Assembly: GCA_005881995.1 (NCBI GenBank)
Contig: VBHV01000348.1
Location: 1-5,636, forward strand
DNA: 5,636 nt
Direction: 5' to 3'
Source: Chloroflexota bacterium
GTDB taxonomy: Bacteria; Chloroflexota; Ktedonobacteria; Ktedonobacterales; Ktedonobacteraceae
Under the pieces are notes generated by a model, which was given only the letters and a program-made list of their open reading frames with translations, made no database searches and had not been told where the DNA came from. This document shows, piece by piece, positions 1 through 5,636 of this stretch. The translations under genes and the position numbers were made by a program. The number at the start of each line of letters is the position of its first letter. Within the stretch, counting starts at the first letter, position 1.

Positions 1-406
1 GGATATGCAAGAGTTGCGCCGCATAGACAGTTGGAAACCCCGCGGTGCTGGCAAAAAACGCCTGCATCAGATCATATTCGCGCTCTCTCGCCAGTTCCAA
101 CAAGGCATAATGCATCTCAATCCACTGCTGCTCGTGCCGTGTATTACCAGTCCAGGATGTCAGTCGAAATATGGAAACGCGCTCAAAAGGCGCATCGAGT
201 TGCATAACGCCATTGTTGCCGTGCGGATTAAAGGTAGTCTGCCCCGTGCTATCGAGCATGAGGATATCAACCTGTATAGCATAATTGGCTGCCAGGCCAC
301 GCGCTATGCGCATAATCGAGTTTTCGACGCCTCCTGCATCGTAAATGTTATCGGTGGTGGTAAAGGCGATGTGTATAGAATGCATGGGGTTTTCGAGCAT
401 AATCAC
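1..406 (-). CDS. Glycosyltransferase family 4-type protein, N-terminal part (3' end beyond window)
   Basis: An open minus-strand frame runs from the end of the peptidase gene to the left edge without a stop, giving about 135 residues. It opens with a beta strand and glycine-rich turn (IHIAFTTTDNIYDAGGVENS) followed by a helix (IMRIARGLA) and VDILMLDSTG. This is the layout of the N-terminal Rossmann-like acceptor domain of GT-B retaining glycosyltransferases of the GT4 type, with GGVE in the usual glycine-loop position. Further on, EREYDLMQAFFAS resembles the family's 'the-acceptor-is-in-this-compartment' strand region. The nucleotide-sugar binding C-terminal domain lies outside the window, so donor and acceptor are unknown. 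GTG at 406 is chosen because GAGG at the end of the peptidase gene sits six bases upstream; ATG at 400 and ATG at 385 are in-frame alternatives. It starts two bases after the peptidase stop, so the two genes are probably co-transcribed and coupled. The family call is fairly secure; the role is not. Confidence 0.75.
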   Translation of the reverse strand, partial: MIMLENPMHSIHIAFTTTDNIYDAGGVENSIMRIARGLAANYAIQVDILMLDSTGQTTFNPHGNNGVMQLDAPFERVSIFRLTSWTGNTRHEQQWIEMHYALLELAREREYDLMQAFFASTAGFPTVYAAQLLHI

Positions 407-407
407 G

Positions 408-1433
408 TTATTCCTCGCTGGTGAGCAATCCCTTAATTAGCAAGTGAGCCTCTTGCCGAAGAGCTTGATACGCGGGTGATTGTATCTTCTCACCAGTGAT
501 CTCCAGCACCTTTTCAACAGCTTCGACATGAGCAACCTTCAATGCATCTTCCTGGGGTACCTGCTTATCAGGGATAACTCCAGTTCCCTCCCAATTCGTC
601 TTCGTAATGGCATTGGTCACGTAACCCATCGGTATGTAGGTCTCAAAATGTGGTGTAATCTGGTAGCGTTCAATGGGATTAGCAGCACCCACCGTTCTCT
701 CGCCAACAATGACTGCGCGTTTCAGATGCTGAAGCGTATATGCGAACTCTTCAGCAGCCGAAGCGGTGTTTGCCCCGGTCAAAATGTACACGGGCTTGTT
801 GACATAGCGATTCCCTGGAACATAGGGAAAGGTCCAACATTGTTGTGTACTCTGCTGGAGATGTAGGTAGAAGCTATTGAGGAGAATCGGCTCTGCATCC
901 AGGAGGTAACTTGTAAGTAAGTGGGCCATGTAGTTTTCGCCGCCACTATTCTCACGCAAATCTATGATGAGAGCACTGGTCTGCGATAGAAAATTCATGG
1001 CCGCTATGGCCACATCCCCAGCAAATTCGGGATGATAAAAATAGCGCAAGTCAAGATAACCAACATTACCGAGAAGCCTCTCAATTTTCTGAAATCCAAA
1101 GTTCTGGAGTAAGGCCCTCTGCCGTTCATTTGCTTGCCATTGGGGATCATTGTAGAGATTCGTGTCCTCGTACACGGGTTGTGCTTCAGGATGATAGAAA
1201 ATACAAAGGTGTCTATCCTGGCTAATCTCATACATTTGCTCTGTCACAACCTCGCAGAAGACCACTGCTTCAGTGATTTCATCATATTCCCCCTCACTTA
1301 ATCTTCGCTGTAAATCGATCTCGATTGTTTGAGCAATTTTCGGGAATACATAATGTTCCCGAAGCTTTTCCAGGAGACGAGTCATAACCATCGAACGTAT
1401 CTCGCTAGTGAGAGAAAAGCTGGTTTCGCCCAT
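408..1433 (-). CDS. S41-family (C-terminal processing/tricorn-like) serine peptidase
   Basis: A 341-residue protein. Residues about 8-80 match the N-terminal helical domain of bacterial S41 peptidases (helix containing REHYVFP, then EGEYDEITEAVVFCEVVTEQ, ending at ISQDRHL). The core domain follows: GNVGYLDLRYF near 122-132, ALIIDLRENSGGENYMA near 154-170, and ILTGANTASAAEEFAY near 217-232 containing the likely nucleophile Ser225, with GERTVGAANP at 244-253. From family knowledge, His75 of the DRH motif and Glu245 are the probable partners of Ser225. This assignment is by motif only. No signal peptide or membrane segment is visible and no PDZ domain can be made out, so a cytoplasmic enzyme acting on peptides or damaged proteins is inferred. 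The frame is open upstream to 1571, but ATG 1433 is chosen because AGGAGG lies exactly six bases before it and family similarity begins just after it. The substrate is unknown. Confidence 0.9.
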   Translation of the reverse strand: MGETSFSLTSEIRSMVMTRLLEKLREHYVFPKIAQTIEIDLQRRLSEGEYDEITEAVVFCEVVTEQMYEISQDRHLCIFYHPEAQPVYEDTNLYNDPQWQANERQRALLQNFGFQKIERLLGNVGYLDLRYFYHPEFAGDVAIAAMNFLSQTSALIIDLRENSGGENYMAHLLTSYLLDAEPILLNSFYLHLQQSTQQCWTFPYVPGNRYVNKPVYILTGANTASAAEEFAYTLQHLKRAVIVGERTVGAANPIERYQITPHFETYIPMGYVTNAITKTNWEGTGVIPDKQVPQEDALKVAHVEAVEKVLEITGEKIQSPAYQALRQEAHLLIKGLLTSEE

Positions 1434-1439
1434 CGTATA

Positions 1440-1445
1440 CCTCCT
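1440..1445 (-). promoter_or_regulatory. Ribosome binding site of the S41 peptidase gene
   Basis: The minus strand reads AGGAGG with a six-base spacer (TATACG) before ATG 1433. This is a perfect Shine-Dalgarno at ideal spacing. It decides the start, placing it 46 codons inside the longest open frame. Confidence 0.9.
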
Positions 1446-1499
1446 CGTAGTCATCTTCATCTTTCTCATTGAGAAATGGATCTCTGAAACTGAGGAAGC

Positions 1500-1516
1500 T
1501 GACAAAACTCTTGTCA
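1500..1516. promoter_or_regulatory. Short palindrome in the peptidase leader, possible operator
   Basis: TGACAA (1500-1505) and TTGTCA (1511-1516) form a perfect 6-bp inverted repeat around five bases. It lies roughly 16-32 bases downstream of the predicted transcription start, where a repressor could block elongation. Such short palindromes also occur by chance in AT-rich DNA, so this is tentative. Confidence 0.25.
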
Positions 1517-1538
1517 ATTCCCTGATTGTCCCGTCTAA

Positions 1539-1567
1539 AGCATAGCATAACTTCAAGGCCATGTCAA
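1539..1567 (-). promoter_or_regulatory. Predicted sigma70-type promoter for the peptidase/GT4 genes
   Basis: On the minus strand TTGACA (1567-1562) is followed by a 17-base spacer and TATGCT (1544-1539). The -35 is a perfect consensus and the -10 matches four of six positions including the first two and last bases. Transcription would start near 1532, giving a leader of about 100 bases before ATG 1433. It lies in the only sizeable gene-free gap and points at the peptidase gene. This is inference from sequence only. Confidence 0.6.
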
Positions 1568-1742
1568 TCATTACTAAATTTCTATTCCATATAGTATATT
1601 TATAATCGCTGCATATTTATTTAATTTTTTCGGAAACCATTTGGAATATGCTAAACAGGAAATGAATGGTCGTTATTCCAACAGGACAATTCGGAAAAGA
1701 ACATTGAGTTGGAAGGATAAGCTAAAAGTGGAGAGGGTCCAT

Positions 1743-2918
1743 TTACTCTGAAATCATGGCTTTAATCAATCGTGCATTCTCCTGCGCGCCATCAGCTGCG
1801 ATCCGCACCTGCCCATGCATTGGATACGGCTCGCGCAGGCATGCTACTAACAACGCAGTGATAGCTTCATGTAGAACTGTTTCAAGGCTCACCTGTCGCA
1901 ACATATGCAGGCCTGCCAGTCTATCTGCGTGTAAAACCTGCTCGCGTTCCTTGAGCTGGCGAGGAATCACCAGCGCATTCGCATTGGTCGCCAGCACTTC
2001 GGACAGAGAATTATAGCCAGCGGAGCCGATGAACAGGTCGCTGGCTTTCATCCAGGCAGGTAGTGGATCGAGCATGCGCGTCCACGTCCAATTGGGATAT
2101 TGAGCTACGAGCTTTTGCAGCCGCGCAAAGGCCTCGGCCTCGAGATATGGCCCGGCGGCAAAATAGGCCAGGTCAAATTCGTCCTGTATACGATCCAGGT
2201 TATGCAAGAGCGCGTGCCAGAGTGGTTCTGTGCCCTGGCCGCCGCCAAAACTGATGACGATGACACGCGCATCCCTATTCAGTTGCAATTGCGCGCGGGC
2301 TTGCTCTCTGGTGGCTACGGTTGGACGTGTCACATACCCTGTATAGCGCAATAAATCGACGAGCGGGGGCGGGACGGAATAGTACTCTTCCAGGCGAAAA
2401 ACGCGCTCATCGACATAGACATGGATGGCCGAAAAATAGTCGCGGATAAACGCTGTTACGCGAGGATGAAAGAACTCGTAGTTCGTCTCTTCCGGCGTAC
2501 CCAGGATACCACGCAAGCCCAACACTTTTTTGGTACCGGGCGAATGCATGACTGCCGGTATCAGCTCGCCTTTTTTCCCCTGTGGATGGTGGTCAACAAT
2601 AAAAGCGTGTGGGCGAAAGTCTCGCATAAAGGTAGCGACGAGGTTCATACGCAAGCGTGAAAAATCATCACTCTCAATGGGAAAGATGGGCGCAGACGTG
2701 GCCCCTTGTTCGTGGTCAAAGGCCAGGTAGGAGGGTATCTTCACCACGTCCATCGCGGGCGGGAGCAGTTCAAAGCCCTTTGATGCTCCCGTGATGCCAA
2801 CGACGGCGCTGCCCGGCATGCGCTCCAGCAGCCCCTGGCCAAGCGTCGCGCTGCGCACAGTATGACCGAGGCTGCGCCCATTGTGCCAGTAGAGCGCGAT
2901 GCGTCTTGTCACTTCCAT
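1743..2918 (-). CDS. COG4671-like predicted glycosyltransferase (MurG/GT28-like GT-B fold)
   Basis: A 391-residue protein with both halves of a GT-B fold. The N-terminal half has RIALYWHNGRSLGHTVRSA (about 6-24, the GH..R glycine loop), VVGITGASKGFELLPPAMDVVKIPS (39-63), FIVDHHPQGKKGEL (106-119) and KKVLGLRGILGTPEE (130-144), all characteristic of the COG4671 group of predicted glycosyltransferases. The C-terminal half has VISFGGGQGTEPL (221-233) and SAGYNSLSEVLATNANALVIPR (299-320), the usual sugar-nucleotide binding region of MurG-like enzymes. Substrates are not known for the group. Start ATG 2918 overlaps the pheT stop by ten bases; GTG 2912 is an alternative that would form a four-base GTGA overlap. 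Neither has a clear Shine-Dalgarno, which suggests translational coupling to the upstream pheT, whose own frame is broken. No frameshift or missing motif is seen, so this gene looks functional. Confidence 0.88.
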   Translation of the reverse strand: MEVTRRIALYWHNGRSLGHTVRSATLGQGLLERMPGSAVVGITGASKGFELLPPAMDVVKIPSYLAFDHEQGATSAPIFPIESDDFSRLRMNLVATFMRDFRPHAFIVDHHPQGKKGELIPAVMHSPGTKKVLGLRGILGTPEETNYEFFHPRVTAFIRDYFSAIHVYVDERVFRLEEYYSVPPPLVDLLRYTGYVTRPTVATREQARAQLQLNRDARVIVISFGGGQGTEPLWHALLHNLDRIQDEFDLAYFAAGPYLEAEAFARLQKLVAQYPNWTWTRMLDPLPAWMKASDLFIGSAGYNSLSEVLATNANALVIPRQLKEREQVLHADRLAGLHMLRQVSLETVLHEAITALLVACLREPYPMHGQVRIAADGAQENARLIKAMISE

Positions 2919-3812
2919 AACGTAACGATACTATCCAGGTCCAATTCAATAAAACTGGCCGGATAGAACAACCCCCAATTGGTCAGCACCTCTGGATGCA
3001 CCTCTCCGAATTGACCAACAGGCACATCGTCTACCAGCACACTCATCTGTCTCCCTGGTATGAGCGCCGGACTGGTGCTGCGCTTGAGCGTATAGGGAAG
3101 ATGCAGGTGATGGCAGAGCGCATCCAGAAGGGTATGGGCATTATTGAATGGATGTTCGGTTCCAACAAGCGCTATACCCATTTTCCAGCGCGAGTGCGCC
3201 ACATTTTCATCATCCACCTGTACGGTTTCGGTAAAGAGATAAAACGCTGTCGGCGGCAGTGGCGCGCTGGGATGCACAGCATTGCGCAGCAGAGGTGGCA
3301 GGCTGCTATCGACTACATATTCACGGTTCTTGTTCACAGCATTGGCCAGGCGCACCAGCTGTCCAGGCGCCTCATGACGCATGTTGCTCATTATGTTATC
3401 GTAGGAATCGAGCAGAAGCCCAATGGTTTGACGCGCACCATAGGCCCGCATATATTCTCCCAGGCGTTCTTCCAGGGCATTGCGCTTTGTAGGTGAACCA
3501 ATACCGACTCGCAGCGACATGAGCCTGGGTTGCACCTGCTCGTAACGAGTAACAACCAGGTAATCCTCCAGGATATCGATGGGATGAATGATATCGAAGC
3601 GGAAAATAGGCGGTGTGACATACCATGTCTGCGCAGCTGTATCATAATACACGTCAAAATGCTGGCTTTGCAGCGCCTGTCGAAATCGCTCTGGTGAGGG
3701 AGCAAAACCAAAAGTATCGGTCATATACTGATTGGTAAATGAGAAGGCATCCCATTTTGCAAATAGCTCTTTTTCGGCAACGGAGGCGGCATAGCCGGTA
3801 AGTGTATAGCCT

Positions 3813-3856
3813 CTATCCAGGTAGTTGCAGGCAACTATCCAGGTAGTTGCAGGCAA
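3813..3856. repeat. Exact 22-bp tandem duplication inside pheT
   Basis: Positions 3813-3834 and 3835-3856 are identical over all 22 bases, and the flanking bases (3812 versus 3834; 3857 versus 3835) differ, so the unit is exactly 22. Because 22 is not a multiple of three, the second copy shifts the pheT frame. The minus-strand upstream frame reads ACNYLDSCLQLPG then stop, while the single-copy version reads ACNYLDRGYTLTGY straight into the downstream frame. Confidence 0.97.
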
Positions 3857-4383
3857 AGGTAAAAAATAGCCACGTTGCTATACGCGCATCTAGAGCGGTA
3901 ATGATGACGGTGTTCATACCTTTCGATAAGGCTAATACAGGCAATGCCTCGTTGTCCTCGTCGCTCCCGGCGCTGAAAGCAATTTCGCACTGCATTCCTG
4001 GCATAATCGACACATCGAGCTGCTGGCTGCTGCCAAAACCAAGCTGATCTCGCACTTTCTTGAAGAAATAGCCATCATCAACGATATCCTGGTGACTATT
4101 TACCTCGACATACAACACCCAGGCTGTTTTCTTGCCCAGCGCGTTTTCAAAATGCACCGTCGTTTTGGGCAGCTTTTCGACCTGGTCAAGCCCATAATGT
4201 CGTCCTGGAATGGGTTCCAGGTGGCGCGCCAGCCCTTCGACGCACCAGAGTTCAGGGCGTAGGGTATCCATGAAATTAAGAGTGAGCGTATCTTCATTCT
4301 GGAAATCGATCAACGCCTTGATCGTAAGCAGGTTTCGTTCAAAATCCGGCGATGCGATGGCCTTTGCCATCCTCTGGGAGAGC

Positions 4384-4409
4384 AATCTACGTTCAAAATC
4401 TACGTTCGG
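4384..4409. repeat. Imperfect 13-bp tandem repeat at the pheS/pheT junction
   Basis: Two adjacent 13-base units (4384-4396 and 4397-4409) share their first eleven bases, AATCTACGTTC, and differ in the last two. The repeat spans the pheS stop (4395-4393) and the first codons of pheT. Thirteen bases is also a frame-changing length. It may be an old duplication or coincidence. Confidence 0.6.
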
Positions 4410-5636
4410 CATGTACAGGAATCTCCGTTTCATCAAAGGCATCGAAGCCGATAGAATTGGGGTCGGCGGCCCTGGGATTGTCGCATAAGAAGCGCGCCAG
4501 GCGACTGACATTGAAGCCGATCAGGCCCACCGGAACCGGAACATTGAGGATGGCGGCTGACTCTGGTCGCAGGAGGCCGCAGGAACCAATCTCATCGCTG
4601 CTGCCGTCGGCATAGACCACCCAGATATCCACCGAAACTTCGGCAAAGGGGAAATAGTTGGCCTGTACGCGCACATCCACCGCTTGCGGAAACATGGCCA
4701 GGCAGACATGTTTGATGCTTCCCAGGAGTGTCGAGACGTTCAACCCTACATCGGCCACCAGTACATCCATCTGTAAGAACTCTGGCTTTTCTGGGCGTGC
4801 GCGGCAGCAGCGTGTGGCTGCGCACAACCACCTGGTCATTATTGAAACCATCCAGGTTGCCCCAGCCACGCGAGCCTGATATACCGGTGCCCTGGTACTC
4901 CCTGGAGAACCGTTCCTGGCACGCTCGTGTAGCGGCGGCCAATTCAGGGCTTTCCTCCGGCAGCGTCACGCCATCAATCGCCAGCAGGTGTTTAGGGCTG
5001 CGCACAGGATGGCATTTCTGCATAAACAGGACGTTCAAGTTCCAGAACTGCGTTTCTAGAATCGGGCTGGACACTTCGCGAAAACCTGCTCCCACCAGCG
5101 CGCATCGCAAATACGTGAGGAAACGCGGCAGAGGATGCTGCAATTCAAGGCGCTTCTCAGGGGGAGCAACCACGCTCAACGGGCGAAATTGCCGGTTGCG
5201 CCACTCGCCGCTCAGCAGCATTTCGCGGGTGACATTGCCAATCATCGATTGTGTCTCAGCTTCCGCGTACAGACGCGCCTGTTCCTTTCCCTTGTTCGTC
5301 AAGCGATAGCCTGCCAGCGAAATTTGCTTATCCTCGACTAATTTGCGCTTCTCCGCCTCTGCCTCAGCCGGATTGCCTGGATCACGCTCCGATGTTGCTT
5401 TGACATGCGTTAAATAACGCTGCAGGTCGGTAATGGACGCGGGCATGTCCTGCTGCCTCGGCGTGATCTTCCCGTTGGCGAAAGCAATATGACCGGCTTT
5501 CTGAAATGTGCCGAGGAACATGCCAATGGTAAACTTTGCCTCAGATTGCGGAAGCCATGCATTGACCTCCTGCAAGGTAAGCGACCCCTTTTCAAGTAAG
5601 TGCTGCCAGAGACGCTTTTCCGGTAGGCCCTGTTCC
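4393..5636 (-). pseudogene. pheS: Archaeal-type phenylalanyl-tRNA synthetase alpha subunit, 5' partial, frameshifted and lacking motif 2
   Basis: The frame is open to the right edge, so the true start is outside the window. From the edge it reads a winged-helix-like N-terminus (LPEKRLWQHLLEKGSLTLQEVNAWL, then LGTFQKAGHIAF), a linker (RLTNKGKEQ), the LLSGEWRNRQFRPL block near 5215-5180, HPLPRFL, class II motif 1 FREVSSPILETQFWN (5083-5039) with LFMQKCHPVR, and SGSRGWG...VVVRSHT ending near 4811. This order is that of archaeal/eukaryotic PheS. Similarity then resumes in another frame at PEFLQMDVLVADVGLN (from 4785) through NYFPFAEVSV (4659-4630) and GLLRPESAAIL to the stop at 4393. Between HT and PEF only 25 bases remain where the family has about 35 residues including motif 2. 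The motif 3 glycine block (family GLGxER/DR) reads GFNVSR at 4518-4501. A catalytically active synthetase is therefore unlikely. An overlapping pheT-like gene follows. Confidence 0.85.

Larger units (their letters stand above)
1434..1742. other. Intergenic region between the COG4671 glycosyltransferase and the peptidase gene
   Basis: These 309 bases are more AT-rich than the surrounding genes, especially 1570-1630. They hold the predicted promoter, a palindrome and the ribosome binding site listed separately. No convincing GC-rich hairpin followed by a T-run is seen after the glycosyltransferase stop at 1743, so no intrinsic terminator is called. Frames entering from the peptidase side up to 1571 look non-coding: they have no family similarity and no ribosome binding site. 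An 8-bp and a 6-bp inverted repeat interleave at 1636-1681. No other gene is seen. Confidence 0.7.
2909..4412 (-). pseudogene. pheT: Archaeal-type phenylalanyl-tRNA synthetase beta subunit, frame broken by a 22-bp duplication
   Basis: Two frames together read as one archaeal/eukaryotic-type PheT. The 5' part (4412 to the stop at 3813) has MPNVDFERRL at the family's N-terminus and LTLNFMDTLRPELWCVEGLARHL (residues 43-65), matching the dTnRPDLwsvEGlAR block. The 3' part (down to 2909) has the B5-like segment ending TPPIFRFDIIHPIDILEDY (259-277) and the C-terminal block IPGRQMSVLVDD..GQFGEVHPEVLTNWGL (444-474) of the synthetase-like fold. An exact 22-bp tandem duplication at 3813-3856 shifts the frame and creates a stop; with one copy removed the protein is a continuous 493 residues. 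That is shorter than the roughly 550 usual for the archaeal type. The missing residues seem to lie between VEGLAR and B5, where the B3/B4 editing domain belongs. ATG 4412 overlaps the pheS end by 20 bases, with GGAG ten bases upstream. As it stands no full-length product can be made. Confidence 0.85.

Noticed and set aside
5..424. 139-codon plus-strand open frame
   Set aside because: It is antisense to the partial GT4-type gene, which has clear family similarity; the plus frame has none.
1434..1571. 46-codon N-terminal extension of the S41 peptidase
   Set aside because: AGGAGG precedes ATG 1433 at ideal spacing, the predicted promoter lies within the extension, and similarity begins only after 1433.
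2996..3496. 166-codon plus-strand open frame inside pheT
   Set aside because: It lies opposite well-matched PheT sequence, has no recognisable domain, and is a shadow of the coding strand.
4336..4400. DFERxLL occurring twice 18 residues apart in the PheT N-terminus
   Set aside because: Only an 11-base core is shared and the rest does not align, so an in-frame 54-base duplication is not supported.
4784..4795. Programmed +1 frameshift at a CCC codon (CCCAGAAAAG) joining the two PheS frames
   Set aside because: A +1 slip would join the frames, but the product would still lack motif 2, and no stimulatory signal is evident; a deletion explains both defects more simply.
4728..5309. 193-codon plus-strand open frame inside pheS
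   Set aside because: Arginine/serine-rich, antisense to recognisable PheS motifs, with no family resemblance.
1..5636. tRNA or rRNA genes, CRISPR arrays, insertion sequences, integrase or toxin-antitoxin genes
   Set aside because: Looked for by eye on both strands; no cloverleaf, spaced repeats, terminal inverted repeats or transposase-like frames found.

Overview
This 5,636-base window has every supportable gene on the minus strand, so it reads right to left. Base composition is moderate. The intact genes (an S41 peptidase with the bacterial N-terminal helical domain, a COG4671-type glycosyltransferase and a GT4-type glycosyltransferase) point to a bacterium. I suspect a large-genome, accessory-rich lineage such as Chloroflexota/Ktedonobacteria, but that is only an impression; nothing in the window fixes the taxon.

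Layout in the direction of transcription: (1) 5636-4393, a pheS-like gene of the archaeal/eukaryotic phenylalanyl-tRNA synthetase type, running off the right edge and broken by a frameshift; (2) 4412-2909, the matching archaeal-type pheT-like gene, broken by an exact 22-bp tandem duplication; (3) 2918-1743, an intact COG4671-like glycosyltransferase overlapping the end of pheT; (4) 1742-1434, a 309-base AT-rich gap holding a near-consensus sigma70 promoter; (5) 1433-408, an intact S41-family peptidase with a perfect Shine-Dalgarno; (6) 406 to the left edge, the N-terminal part of a GT4-type glycosyltransferase, translationally close-coupled to the peptidase gene.

The most notable feature is the pheST pair. 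Archaeal-type PheRS is unusual in bacteria (spirochaetes are the classic case), and this copy appears to be decaying. The stretch of PheS that should carry class II motif 2 is missing and the frame changes at the same place. Motif 3 is altered. The PheT editing region looks shortened. PheT is then split by the 22-bp duplication, and deleting one copy restores a continuous 493-codon frame. The flanking genes are intact, so the damage is confined to pheST. The simplest reading is a horizontally acquired or paralogous PheRS undergoing pseudogenisation. A repurposed non-catalytic PheRS-like complex is the less likely alternative. No RNA genes, CRISPR arrays or insertion sequences were seen.
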